A stretch of DNA of 53,393 bases. Origin: JAIRNF01 sp031551125 (GTDB lineage Bacteria; Bacteroidota; Bacteroidia; Bacteroidales; UBA932). Made by a program: the position numbers and the translations under genes. The stretch is taken from NCBI GenBank assembly GCA_031551125.1, contig JAVBOB010000026.1, forward strand, positions 1-53,393, read 5' to 3'. The notes under the pieces are model-generated. The model was not told the DNA's origin, made no database searches, and was given only the letters and a program-made list of their open reading frames with translations. Position 1 is the stretch's first letter; the number at the start of each line of letters is the position of its first letter. Shown in pieces: positions 1 through 8,043 of the stretch.

Positions 1-50
1 GAGCAAAGCGAAGCAATCTGTTAAATAAACAGATTGCTTCGCTTTGCTCG
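1..50. repeat. Palindromic repeat of the GAAGCAATCT family, copy 1 (cut by window edge)
   Basis: A 22-bp perfect inverted repeat (1-22 against 28-49, loop 23-27) built on the core GCGAAGCAATCT. The element is followed by GCAATGCCGG and probably begins upstream of the window. It lies 3' of the beta-CASP nuclease gene, so its RNA hairpin would be in the tail of that transcript. The same core recurs near 13.1, 18.1, 23.6, 25.8 and 51.0 kb. Confidence 0.85.
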
Positions 51-67
51 CAATGCCGGTGTGATGA

Positions 68-1471
68 CTATCCTAACCCCACTTCTTCATGTATTTCGGG
101 AATATGGACGTCTTGGAATCCCTTTTTCATTAGCCGTTTACGGAATTCTTCCTGTACTTCCGGCTCACCATGTACAATAAACAGGCGTTGTATTTGGTCA
201 GGGTCTTGGCAGCCCAGATACTGACATAAATCGTCGTAATCAGCGTGAGCGCTCATAGAGTTGATTTCCTCAATATCAGCACGTACTTTATGCCTTTCTC
301 CAAAGATAGTTATCTCTTCAGGTTTGGCTTTGAGCCGTGCGCCTAGCGACTGAGGTTCGCAATAGCCAACCATAAGTATGGTGTTGCGCTTATCGGAAAT
401 GTTGTTGGCAATATGATGCTTTACTCGTCCCGCTTCTGCCATACCCGATGCCGATATAATAACACATGGCTCGTGCTTGCCGTTGAGCGATTTCGACTCT
501 TCTACATCCTTTACATAGTGAAGACCCTTGAAAGAAAATGGATCTGAGTCAGTTTTCATTAACCGCTGTACAGCTTTGTTGAAACATTCCGTATGGCGTT
601 TTACAATTTCTGTCGCCTCAATAGATAGCGGGCTGTCCACATAATATTTAACCGGGGGGAGCAGCCCGTTTACTTCCAGCTCGTTAAGACCAAAGAGTAG
701 CTCTTGTGTACGCCCAACGCTGAAAGAAGGTATAATCAGCTTACCGCCTTTACGCATACAGGTTTCTTGAATATGCCTCCTCAGTTCCGATGCGTAGGTA
801 TCAACTTCATCATGTAGCTTATTACCATAGGTCGATTCGATAATCATAAAGTCGGCCTGTGGAAAACGTTGCGGTGACTTTAGTATAGGGTCTCCATAGC
901 GTCCTACATCACCGCTGAAAGCAATACGGGTATATGAACCGTTCTCTTTCAGAGTGAGGTAAACCGTTGAGCTACCTACAATATGTCCAACGTTGAAGAA
1001 CTCAAGTTCAATATCTTCATCAATTTTTTGAGGGGTATTGTAGTCTAATGCATCGAAGTATTCTAAGCTCCGGCGAGCATCATCAACGTTGTATAACGGT
1101 TGGATAGGAGCCTTACCTTCTTTTGCTCTCACCTTGTTAAGGTATTGCACGTCCGATACCTGTATCTCGGCAGAGTTAAGTAGAAGTATCCTTGCTAAAT
1201 CAATAGTAGCCGGGGTTGCAATGATTCGTCCCTGAAAGCCATCTTTCACCAATCGGGGAATTAATCCGCTATGGTCTATATGGGCATGAGATAAAATAAG
1301 GTAGTTAACCTCCTTAGGGTCGAATCCCCATGTACGGTTAAGCACTTCGGTATCTTTTCCGTGACCTTGAAACATACCACAATCCAACAGTATTTTCTTA
1401 CCGCTTGATAGCGATATTAAGTGCTTAGAACCCGTTACGGTTTTTGCTGCTCCGTGAAATGCAATTTTCAT
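68..1471 (-). CDS. MBL-fold / beta-CASP RNA-processing exonuclease family protein
   Basis: A 467-aa cytoplasmic metallo-beta-lactamase-fold protein of the CPSF/beta-CASP group, which in bacteria and archaea are zinc-dependent ribonucleases. The zinc motif HAHIDHSG lies near residue 62 and the metal ligand GHIVGSS near 162. The beta-CASP part ends with motifs of the type SASGMAEAGRVKHH and SMSAHADYDDL, followed by a C-terminal HGE motif. The start, MKIAFHGAAKTVTGS, matches the family N-terminus, and the length is typical. It is the last gene of a minus-strand run, 68 bp beyond the beta-barrel gene. The exact RNA substrate cannot be read from sequence. Family assignment is firm, the physiological role is not. 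Confidence 0.9.
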   Translation of the reverse strand: MKIAFHGAAKTVTGSKHLISLSSGKKILLDCGMFQGHGKDTEVLNRTWGFDPKEVNYLILSHAHIDHSGLIPRLVKDGFQGRIIATPATIDLARILLLNSAEIQVSDVQYLNKVRAKEGKAPIQPLYNVDDARRSLEYFDALDYNTPQKIDEDIELEFFNVGHIVGSSTVYLTLKENGSYTRIAFSGDVGRYGDPILKSPQRFPQADFMIIESTYGNKLHDEVDTYASELRRHIQETCMRKGGKLIIPSFSVGRTQELLFGLNELEVNGLLPPVKYYVDSPLSIEATEIVKRHTECFNKAVQRLMKTDSDPFSFKGLHYVKDVEESKSLNGKHEPCVIISASGMAEAGRVKHHIANNISDKRNTILMVGYCEPQSLGARLKAKPEEITIFGERHKVRADIEEINSMSAHADYDDLCQYLGCQDPDQIQRLFIVHGEPEVQEEFRKRLMKKGFQDVHIPEIHEEVGLG

Positions 1472-1539
1472 TCTAATATTGTTTTGTGCTGCCTATTCTT
1501 TCTCGTTAAACGGTTGAATTGCCCGATTGTTCGGGCTTG

Positions 1540-2751
1540 TTAAAAGTAGAAGATGGCTGCAAGGTTTACTCTTATGTTGTTTACCGGACTACTATCCAGT
1601 ACTTTTCCTTTTCCGCTCATGTCAATTAAACCGTATGCAGCAGAGGTATATTCTAGTTCGCAGCCAAGCTGTAACCTTGGCAGGTTATAGGTAAGACTGG
1701 GAGAAATGCGATACATGTAGTCAACGTTCATCCCGCGTCCAACGGTTGAAATAGGAGTTTCGCTATAACCTAAATTTTTCAGATAACCCAGCATAAGTCC
1801 TACTTTCCACGCTTGTCCGTATGTGGCGCTAACCCATGTGTTAATATGCTTTGACGGTACGTATTTTTCAGCTCCGGTCGTAGGGTCTATATCATATACA
1901 GCGTATCCGCCCATCATAAATAAATCGTTTAGCATCTCACCGTATATGCTGGATGCTTTCAGCGCAAAATTTTTCTTTTGCATGTTGAAGAAAACTTGCG
2001 CAGATATAGCGTTAACCCGCTCGTTGGTTTTGTATGTGTTCCCGTTTGCCTGAGTCGCTGTTTTAGGGCGTATGTTCATATAGTCGGCAGAAGCCCCAAC
2101 GCTAAACCCGTTGTTTGCGTATGTAAACATGGCGTTTACCTCCGGAACCAATGATGTGCGCATGTACTCCGTTGAGCGAAATAGCCCGGTTAACGATAGC
2201 TGTATATGGCTAAAGCGATAGTTAAATCGTACTTGTTCGCTGCGGTTAAATGCTGCAAAAGGTGCTCCCGTACCCAGCGATACTACCATTGGCATAGCGG
2301 CCAACGTCATAGGGTGCCATGTACGGCCAACTAGGAAATCAGTAGAACCCCAGTCCAGCTTTATCCATGCTTGCCTTAGCCGTACTCCTCCGGTTCCTGC
2401 CGTTCCGGTAAAATCAAATTCAAGGCATCCGCTGGTTTTGGCATTTAACGCATTGGGTCCTGAAAGTGCGGCTCCGAAACGTGTTGAAAGGGCGTAGAGG
2501 CTGGATGTTGCTACGGCATTCAGGTCATCTCCGTTAGCATCGGGAAGTTCAGGTAGAGGGTAAAAGGCAAAAAGCCCATCAATAATTCCGGCGTTTTGTC
2601 GGCTGTCAAAGAGGTAGTCGCCGCGTACAAATCCGTATAGCTTGGTTTTTACTCCTTTACCAAGGTTAATAGAATCGGCTTGAGCGCTTGCAGTGATATA
2701 CGATAGGCATAGGATTGCTATTGCAACAAAGGTGATTTTTCTAAATAGCAT
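1540..2751 (-). CDS. Outer-membrane beta-barrel protein, porin-like
   Basis: A 403-aa protein with a cleavable signal peptide (hydrophobic core about residues 5-20, likely cut after ASAQA). It continues with alternating beta-strand-like segments rich in aromatic and small residues and ends in Phe (AAIFYF), as outer-membrane barrels do. Early residues LYGFVRGDYLFDSRQNAG resemble the first strand of DcaP-like or other porin families; I cannot name the substrate. An A/T-rich leader with a TATCTTTG box on the minus strand (2796-2803) gives a plausible own promoter about 45 bp upstream of the start. The family is inferred from architecture rather than from a diagnostic motif. Confidence 0.75.
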   Translation of the reverse strand: MLFRKITFVAIAILCLSYITASAQADSINLGKGVKTKLYGFVRGDYLFDSRQNAGIIDGLFAFYPLPELPDANGDDLNAVATSSLYALSTRFGAALSGPNALNAKTSGCLEFDFTGTAGTGGVRLRQAWIKLDWGSTDFLVGRTWHPMTLAAMPMVVSLGTGAPFAAFNRSEQVRFNYRFSHIQLSLTGLFRSTEYMRTSLVPEVNAMFTYANNGFSVGASADYMNIRPKTATQANGNTYKTNERVNAISAQVFFNMQKKNFALKASSIYGEMLNDLFMMGGYAVYDIDPTTGAEKYVPSKHINTWVSATYGQAWKVGLMLGYLKNLGYSETPISTVGRGMNVDYMYRISPSLTYNLPRLQLGCELEYTSAAYGLIDMSGKGKVLDSSPVNNIRVNLAAIFYF

Positions 2752-2795
2752 TTTGTTAGGTTTCGGGTTTAACAGGGTTAATGTTAATAAAGGTG

Positions 2796-2803
2796 CAAAG
2801 ATA
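2796..2803 (-). promoter_or_regulatory. Bacteroidetes -7 box (TATCTTTG) before the porin gene
   Basis: Minus-strand TATCTTTG fits the Bacteroidetes -7 consensus TAnnTTTG. Predicted transcription start is near 2788, giving a leader of about 35-40 nt before the ATG at 2751. The -33 element is not clear. Confidence 0.5.
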
Positions 2804-2901
2804 AAAAGACAAATGATATACTATAATACCATTTGCCCTTTCATCTTTGTCGCCCGGCTGTAAATGAGCCGGTTTGCACTGGGCAAAAGAACATAGATTA
2901 A

Positions 2902-2990
2902 TAGATAAAAGAACAAGGCTAATGGACAAAAGACCGCTCAATTATCAGGTATCCTTGTTCCTTAACTCTTTATGTCTTTTGTCTATAAAA
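2902..2990. repeat. Left arm of an inverted repeat enclosing elbB
   Basis: The 41 bases 2902-2942 match the reverse complement of 3671-3712 with a few mismatches. After a non-matching stretch, 2971-2990 matches the reverse complement of 3641-3661 (shared core CTTTTGTCTATAAAA). The arm runs over the stop codon of elbB (2983). It is built from short GACAAAAGA/TCTTTTGTC units. No coding potential is seen. Confidence 0.75.
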
Positions 2991-3630
2991 GGTTGAGCAT
3001 ATCCTTAACCAGCTTGTCGGCACCGTCAAAAATCTGAGTAATATCGGCATCCAACATGTAGCAGGGGGTACTCACCACTTTGTTCGTTTTGTCAATACAT
3101 GTTTGCCCGTGTCCGCATTCAACATGCGTGGCACCAACCTTCTCTGCGGCAATTGCTGCATCGTTTCGGTCGCCAAGCGTAATGCTTACGTTGTCTAGTA
3201 CCTTTGCCAGCAACACGGGCGATATGCACATTGCACCAATTGGCTTTCTACTTGCATGCATTGATTTTATTACATTCGCTACTTCCGGAATAGCTTGGTA
3301 GTCGGCACCTTTAAAAGCGAAATCGCATAAGTTTTTAGCAACGCCAAACCCACCGGGGAATAGTAGTGCGTCAAACTCCTGCGCATCAAATTCGCTCAAC
3401 GGTTTTATGTTTCCACGCGCAATACGGGCACTTTCTACCAATACGTTACGTTGCTCGTTACTTGTCTCTCCTGTAAGGTGGTTTATTACATGATGCTGGT
3501 TAATATCGGGGGCAAACAGCCGGTAGTCGGCTCCGTTTCTTTTTACAGCCAGCATAGCCATTGTTGACTCATGTATTTCAGCACCATCATATACTCCGCA
3601 TCCGGAAAGAACTATTGCAATTTTTTTCAT
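2983..3630 (-). CDS. elbB: ElbB-like glyoxalase / DJ-1-PfpI superfamily protein
   Basis: A 215-aa DJ-1/PfpI-fold protein of the ElbB (isoprenoid biosynthesis protein with amidotransferase-like domain) family. Visible marks are the N-terminus MKKIAIVLSGCGVYDGAEIHE, the glycine-rich LLFPGGFGVAKNL, and the nucleophile-elbow Cys in PIGAMCISP. Length is normal for the family, whose E. coli member has glyoxalase III activity in vitro. The gene sits inside a roughly 740-bp inverted repeat whose arms overlap its stop and lie just before its start, an arrangement not seen for its neighbours. The start ATG at 3630 is the only good family start. The cellular substrate is unknown. Confidence 0.9.
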   Translation of the reverse strand: MKKIAIVLSGCGVYDGAEIHESTMAMLAVKRNGADYRLFAPDINQHHVINHLTGETSNEQRNVLVESARIARGNIKPLSEFDAQEFDALLFPGGFGVAKNLCDFAFKGADYQAIPEVANVIKSMHASRKPIGAMCISPVLLAKVLDNVSITLGDRNDAAIAAEKVGATHVECGHGQTCIDKTNKVVSTPCYMLDADITQIFDGADKLVKDMLNLL

Positions 3631-3640
3631 GGTAAAATGT

Positions 3641-3776
3641 TTTTATAGACAAAAGAACATAAGATGTTTGAATTGAGCAGTCTTTTGTCTATTCATCTTT
3701 GTTCTTTTGTCTTCTTTTATCTGTTAGTTTCGGTTCTTTTGTCTTCTTTTATCTGCTGGTCTTTGCTCTTTTGTCT
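3641..3776. repeat. Right arm of the elbB inverted repeat plus TCTTTTGTC direct repeats
   Basis: Bases 3641-3712 form the right arm matching 2902-2990 in reverse complement. Beyond it lie two near-identical direct units of about 32-33 bp (3702-3733 and 3734-3766), each starting TTCTTTTGTCTTCTTTTATC, then a partial third unit at 3767-3775. The stretch fills the whole gap between elbB and dtd. Confidence 0.75.
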
Positions 3777-3783
3777 AGTAATG

Positions 3784-4236
3784 TTACTCTTTGTTTTTTG
3801 AATCAATCCAAATGCTTACAGGTCCATCGTTAACCAACTCTATTTGCATGTTTGCTCCAAATTCGCCTGTTGCAACATGCTTACCCAGCTCTTGCTGCAC
3901 GCATTCAATAAAAGCGTTGTATAGCGGGACTGCCAACTCCGGTCGCGCAGCTTTAATGTATGACGGACGATTTCCTTTTTTTGTTTGCGCATGAAGGGTA
4001 AATTGGCTCACTACCATAATATCTCCACCTACTTCTTGAAGAGATAGGTTCATTACACCTTCGCTATCGTCAAAGATGCGTAATTTAACCAGCTTGGCGG
4101 CTATCCAGCTAAGGTCTTCCTGTTGGTCGGCCTCTTCAAATCCGGCAAGTACCAGCATTCCTTTTTCTATGTTCGATTTTTCGTTACCATCTATGCTTAC
4201 GGAGCATTTGCTTACTCGCTGAATTAATACTCTCAT
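3784..4236 (-). CDS. dtd: D-aminoacyl-tRNA deacylase
   Basis: A 150-aa protein of normal Dtd length. It hydrolyses D-amino acids (and glycine mischarged on tRNA-Ala) from tRNA in the cytoplasm as a proofreading step. The N-terminus MRVLIQRVSKCSVSIDG, the SQFTLHA motif near residue 77 and the C-terminal NDGPVSIWID (cross-subunit Gly-Pro motif) are all present. The start at 4236 matches the family and lies 14 bp after the stop of the upstream DUF3298 lipoprotein gene, so the two are probably co-transcribed. Confidence 0.95.
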   Translation of the reverse strand: MRVLIQRVSKCSVSIDGNEKSNIEKGMLVLAGFEEADQQEDLSWIAAKLVKLRIFDDSEGVMNLSLQEVGGDIMVVSQFTLHAQTKKGNRPSYIKAARPELAVPLYNAFIECVQQELGKHVATGEFGANMQIELVNDGPVSIWIDSKNKE

Positions 4237-4250
4237 TGATAAGTTCTGTT

Positions 4251-5006
4251 TTATTCCGAATAGTTTACAAAGCCCTTGATATCACTATATGGTAGTATCA
4301 GCTCAATAATGCCTACTGCGTATGGAGCCGCTTCGTATGGCTGGTAGTAGAAATGAATACCATCTGCGGCAAAGGAGAAGCTATTACTTAAAACAAATAC
4401 TCCGTTCTCAAAAAAGTATTGTTCATCCAACGGTTGCCCGTCGGGAATTTCCTGTTGTTTTCGGAATAGCTGTTCGGCAACAGGAAGTAGCTGCTTATTA
4501 TCTTTTACCAGCTCAGCATAGCCGATTATGCTTCCTGTTTTCTTATCAAAGTTGAAACAGCTCATATACTCCATTCCATGAGCACCACCTGTGTATGTGT
4601 AGGAGCTGTAACGTATGGAGAGTACTTTTTCGGTTTGATATACGCTGTCGGGGTAGATAGTTAGCTCATACCTGTTTGTTACTATCTCATCGTCTTCAAG
4701 CCTGATTGTGTCTTTTTCCAGCTGGGTAACCCATGAATCGATGATGGTTTCAAAAGGACGGCTGTCGTTTTTTGTATTGAGCATACTCTGCAACCACTTA
4801 TTGGTAGTGTCGGTAATGTTTTTTTTCAACGGTTCAGATGCCGATGCTACGGTTAGGTATGAAATGTCGATATTATATGAGGCAATACTGTCATCGGTGT
4901 TGCTTCTTTTAATAATTACCGTGTCAAACGTAACAGGTGGCGTGGAAGTGTTGCAGGCTGTAAATAGTGCAGCGAACAGGCAGTAGAATATGATACGTGT
5001 TTTCAT
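4251..5006 (-). CDS. DUF3298 (RsiV-like) lipoprotein
   Basis: The start is placed at 5006, giving MKTRIIFYCLFAALFTACN, a signal peptide ending in a lipobox (FTAC) with the lipidated Cys at residue 18; ten extra upstream codons lack this logic. The mature part (251 aa in total) has the DUF4163/DUF3298 arrangement: an N-terminal region with SYNIDISYLTV and a C-terminal domain with YTYTGGAHG followed by FSFAADGIHFYYQPYEAAPYA. The YTGGAHG and FYYQPYEAAPYAVG signatures are characteristic of DUF3298, found in envelope lipoproteins and in RsiV-like anti-sigma factors. No cytoplasmic domain or sigma gene is adjacent, so an anti-sigma role is not supported. Function unknown. Confidence 0.85.
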   Translation of the reverse strand: MKTRIIFYCLFAALFTACNTSTPPVTFDTVIIKRSNTDDSIASYNIDISYLTVASASEPLKKNITDTTNKWLQSMLNTKNDSRPFETIIDSWVTQLEKDTIRLEDDEIVTNRYELTIYPDSVYQTEKVLSIRYSSYTYTGGAHGMEYMSCFNFDKKTGSIIGYAELVKDNKQLLPVAEQLFRKQQEIPDGQPLDEQYFFENGVFVLSNSFSFAADGIHFYYQPYEAAPYAVGIIELILPYSDIKGFVNYSE

Positions 5007-5111
5007 AAAAAATGTTTTAATGTTTATATTCGCCATTCTTTTCAGAAATCAAAAGTAGCATATTCTTCGTTTTATTGGTAACGGTTATTAAGCTATCTTG
5101 ACTTAAAGTAA

Positions 5112-5747
5112 ATGAATGTAAGTAAATATATAGATAAGCTTATCGCTCAAGGCGAGCACCAACAGCTGGATTTTAAGTATGCGGTAAGCGATTCGAAAAA
5201 AATTGCACGTACCTTGGCGGCTTTTGCCAATACTGATGGCGGTATATTGTTGATTGGTGTGAAGGATAACGGAAAGGTGGTAGGTGTGAATGGAGACGAG
5301 GAGTACTACATGGTAGAATCGGCAGCTCAGCTATACTGTAAACCTCCCGTTTTATTCGAGGTACAGCCATGGACGGTAAACGGGAAAACAGTGTTGGAGG
5401 TAAAGGTGGAAAAAAGCAATAAGCGGCCACACCTTGCGCCTGATAAAGATGGTAAGTACTCAGCATATATTCGTGTTGCTGACGAAAATTTTGTGGCCAA
5501 CCCCATTTTAGTGAAAGCATGGAAAAAAATGGGACATCACAAATCAAAAGCATTTGCTTACACCGAGAAGTATAATGCTATGCTGAATTTACTTGGCGAG
5601 AATGAGCAGCTATCTTTACTACAGCTATGCAAGCAACTTTTCATATCGGAAAGGGAAACGGAAGATATGCTGGTTGAGCTGATTGTAGCCGGATTGGTAA
5701 AGGTGATTACTACTGAGAAGGAAACTTTCTTTAAGATTGTGATTTAA
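5112..5747 (+). CDS. AlbA_2 (Schlafen-type) DNA-binding domain protein with C-terminal winged helix
   Basis: A 211-aa protein. Residues about 10-130 form an AlbA_2/Schlafen domain, marked by QLDFKYAVSDSKKIARTLAAFANTDGGILLIGVKDNGKVVGV and, later, AYIRVADENFVANP. Residues about 145-205 look like a small winged helix (LNLLGENEQLSLLQLCKQLFISERETEDMLVELIVAGLV). Proteins with this domain bind nucleic acid and often act as regulators; related ones occur beside mobile elements. It stands alone, divergent from the DUF3298 gene 105 bp away, and is followed by a degenerate repeat. Target and partner are unknown. Confidence 0.8.
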   Translation: MNVSKYIDKLIAQGEHQQLDFKYAVSDSKKIARTLAAFANTDGGILLIGVKDNGKVVGVNGDEEYYMVESAAQLYCKPPVLFEVQPWTVNGKTVLEVKVEKSNKRPHLAPDKDGKYSAYIRVADENFVANPILVKAWKKMGHHKSKAFAYTEKYNAMLNLLGENEQLSLLQLCKQLFISERETEDMLVELIVAGLVKVITTEKETFFKIVI

Positions 5748-5751
5748 ATTT

Positions 5752-5800
5752 TTAACCGCAAAGTACGCAAAGGGTTTCACAAGGGGCGCAAGGAAATAAT
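5752..5800. repeat. AACCGCAAAGTACGCAAAG interspersed repeat remnant
   Basis: The stretch starting TTAACCGCAAAGTACGCAAA and continuing with CACAAGGGGCGCAAGG resembles a short dispersed repeat I recognise from many Bacteroidetes genomes. Only one copy is in this window. The remaining gap up to 5956 shows no gene. Confidence 0.5.
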
Positions 5801-5956
5801 TTCTCCTTTTCAATCGTAATTGCGTTCATTTTTTTATCGTGTGTCGTGCATCTTGATATGTGATACCAATAAACCTAGGTGTTGAGAAAAATTTCCTCTT
5901 AGGGTAAAGCATAGCCAAGCATTCTTAACCCATTATTCCTAATTCAAAATTATCTT

Positions 5957-6970
5957 TTAGGGATTATACTTAGATGTTTCCAGTATCTTTTTTGCGTTAG
6001 CTTCAGCCATTAGTTCGCCAAGCGTTACCTTCCTTTTCTTCATATATTCTTGCACAATTCTATAGCCAATCCAACAGCATGCGCGTCCGGGCGTATCGCG
6101 TGATAGTGCAGGTGTAAACGGAGAGTCTTCTATCATACGGGAAACGGTGCTGTATGATGTCTCAAAAAGCAGGTTGTTTTCAGCTAAGTCCATCCACATA
6201 TTGCGCTCATTATCCTTGCACCACTGTAGTTCCTGCTGGGTAAATCCCATAATAACCGTATCGGCTTCGTTAGGAATCATGGTTTTTACGAAATACAGCA
6301 GCTTTCCTTCATTCAGCATAGCAGCCAGTAACGTGCCACCTACGTTATTGTACTGATATTCGCCAATAGCCCAAGCCTTAATAACTTCGGCAGGAATACG
6401 CTCCTTGTACATATTCTTTTGCTTATAGCGTGGGATAGCCAGCTGTGAGTAAGGTTTATAATTACGCCCCAAAAACATATCCAACGATACCCCAACGGCG
6501 CTATCGGTAAGCATAAGTGATTGATTAAACCCTGAAATGTAGGCGTACACTTTAGGCACAAGCTTGTTTGGAAACTCTTTTGTATAGCTGTTAAACCCTT
6601 CTTGCAGTCGCTCGTTTATGTCGGATATATTAGTAAAAGTATTTACTACAGCCTGATGCGCTTCTTTCACTGCCTCGTGTTCTAGAAACAATTTTAGCTG
6701 AATAGGGAAGTTGCTACTATCAGGACTTGATATGTTTAGAATCCCGGTACAGTATAGCTCAAAGAAGTCTCCATATTTTTCACGGAGTTTTGCTATGTCA
6801 TCCGTAAAATTATTGAAACGAACAGCAAACAGCTCTTTATCAAAACGGATAAGCTTAGCCGGTAGTTGGGCTTCGGTATTATCGTCGTTTAATGTACGTT
6901 GTTGTTTACGGTTACAGCTGCAAGATGTCAGTATGGCGACGGTCAATAGTATGAATAAATATTTTTGCAT
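5957..6970 (-). CDS. GldB-like gliding-motility lipoprotein
   Basis: The start at 6970 gives MQKYLFILLTVAILTSCSC, a lipoprotein signal with lipobox LTSC; the longer frame to 7069 has no signal and would run over the nadE promoter. The 337-aa protein shows GldB family features: IRFDKELFAVRFNNFTDDIAKLREKYGDFFELYCTGIL near the N-terminus and a late GRACCWIGYRIVQEYMKKRKV segment. GldB is an outer-membrane lipoprotein required for gliding in flavobacteria, and homologues occur in many non-gliding Bacteroidota. It is divergent from nadE. Whether this organism glides cannot be judged from one gene. Confidence 0.8.
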   Translation of the reverse strand: MQKYLFILLTVAILTSCSCNRKQQRTLNDDNTEAQLPAKLIRFDKELFAVRFNNFTDDIAKLREKYGDFFELYCTGILNISSPDSSNFPIQLKLFLEHEAVKEAHQAVVNTFTNISDINERLQEGFNSYTKEFPNKLVPKVYAYISGFNQSLMLTDSAVGVSLDMFLGRNYKPYSQLAIPRYKQKNMYKERIPAEVIKAWAIGEYQYNNVGGTLLAAMLNEGKLLYFVKTMIPNEADTVIMGFTQQELQWCKDNERNMWMDLAENNLLFETSYSTVSRMIEDSPFTPALSRDTPGRACCWIGYRIVQEYMKKRKVTLGELMAEANAKKILETSKYNP

Positions 6971-7016
6971 AGTACGTATTACTCTTTGTGGGAATATTAT
7001 TTTGCCCGTAAAGTTA

Positions 7017-7024
7017 TAAATTTG
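7017..7024 (+). promoter_or_regulatory. Candidate -7 box (TAAATTTG) before nadE
   Basis: TAAATTTG fits TAnnTTTG and predicts transcription from about 7031, leaving a 50-nt leader before the nadE ATG at 7083. No well-spaced -33 TTTG is seen. Confidence 0.4.
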
Positions 7025-7082
7025 CACAATCGGTTCGACTGTTTTTATATGCCGATGTTTATTCATCAAGGGAAAAAAATCA

Positions 7083-7931
7083 ATGAAAACGCCAATTCTT
7101 CAATTTGAACACAGGATTGATACAGTCCATGATCTGTTAGTAGCGGGTATCCGCCGTTTTTTTGCATCGGCAAAAGCAACAAAGGCCACGCTGGGGCTAT
7201 CCGGCGGACTTGATTCCGCTGTAGTTTTAGCGTTGGCAGTAGAAGTGCTGGGAGCAGAAAATATACGGGTGCTGCTTATGCCTTCGGAATATTCTACCGA
7301 GCATTCTGTTGCCGATGCCGTTCAGCTGGCCGATACGCTGGGCGTACAGCGTGATACCATTGAGATTAAGCCGCTATGTAGGGAGTTTGACAATGCCCTT
7401 TCGCACATATTTGAAAGTTGTTCTTTCGATGTTACGGAAGAAAATATTCAAGCGCGTATTCGTGGAACTTTACTTATGGCCTTGTCTAATAAGTTTGGAC
7501 ATTTGCTGCTGAATACAAGCAATAAGAGCGAGCTGGCGGTGGGCTACGGTACGCTATACGGAGATTTATGCGGAGCATTATCTGTAATAGGCGATATTTA
7601 TAAAACGCAGGTGTATGAGTTGGCAGAGTATATCAATAGGAATGGAGAGATAATACCTTACAATACTATTCAGAAACCGCCATCGGCAGAGCTGCGCCAC
7701 GGGCAAAAAGATAGCGATTCGCTTCCCGATTATAAAGAGCTTGACGCTATCTTATTTCAGCTGATTGAAAAGGGACAAGCTGCTGAAATGCTTATTGCAG
7801 AAGGCCATGATGCAAATCTTGTAAACAAAATATTACGTATGACGGGAACAAACAAGTTTAAAGCCCTACAAGTTCCTCCCATAGTTAAGATTTCATCAAA
7901 ACCGCTAGTTGCCGAGTATAAGTGGGTATAA
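7083..7931 (+). CDS. nadE: NAD(+) synthase, ammonia-dependent type
   Basis: A 282-aa cytoplasmic enzyme that amidates nicotinic acid adenine dinucleotide to NAD using ATP. The ATP-pyrophosphatase P-loop SGGLDS is at residues 40-45. Further marks are RIRGTLLMALSNKFGHLLLNTSNKSELAVGYGTLYGD (substrate and ATP binding) and KPPSAELR. There is no N-terminal nitrilase (glutaminase) domain, so it should use free ammonia. The start at 7083 follows a purine-rich stretch and matches the family. It is divergent from the GldB-like gene and 112 bp before the Crp-type regulator. Confidence 0.95.
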   Translation: MKTPILQFEHRIDTVHDLLVAGIRRFFASAKATKATLGLSGGLDSAVVLALAVEVLGAENIRVLLMPSEYSTEHSVADAVQLADTLGVQRDTIEIKPLCREFDNALSHIFESCSFDVTEENIQARIRGTLLMALSNKFGHLLLNTSNKSELAVGYGTLYGDLCGALSVIGDIYKTQVYELAEYINRNGEIIPYNTIQKPPSAELRHGQKDSDSLPDYKELDAILFQLIEKGQAAEMLIAEGHDANLVNKILRMTGTNKFKALQVPPIVKISSKPLVAEYKWV

Positions 7932-8008
7932 TAACCAACTTCTTATCTTTTAGATTGGTTGATTATCCAACTTTTCTGTATTTTGTTGTAAGTTTGATTT
8001 ATTTGCTG

Positions 8009-8016
8009 TACGTTTG
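8009..8016 (+). promoter_or_regulatory. -7 box (TACGTTTG) with TTTG at -33, before the Crp-type gene
   Basis: TACGTTTG at 8009-8016 and TTTG at 7982-7985 (spacing about 23) fit the Bacteroidetes promoter pattern. Predicted start is near 8023, about 20 nt before the ATG at 8044. Confidence 0.55.
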
Positions 8017-8043
8017 TATGTGTTTTCAAACATATTTTGAGCC

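Noticed and set aside
2756..2941. 61-codon minus-strand frame
   Set aside because: Lies over the porin promoter and the repeat arm; composition explained by GACAAAAGA units.
4251..5006. RsiV anti-sigma factor
   Set aside because: No transmembrane anchor with a cytoplasmic domain and no sigma gene adjacent; it is a lipoprotein.
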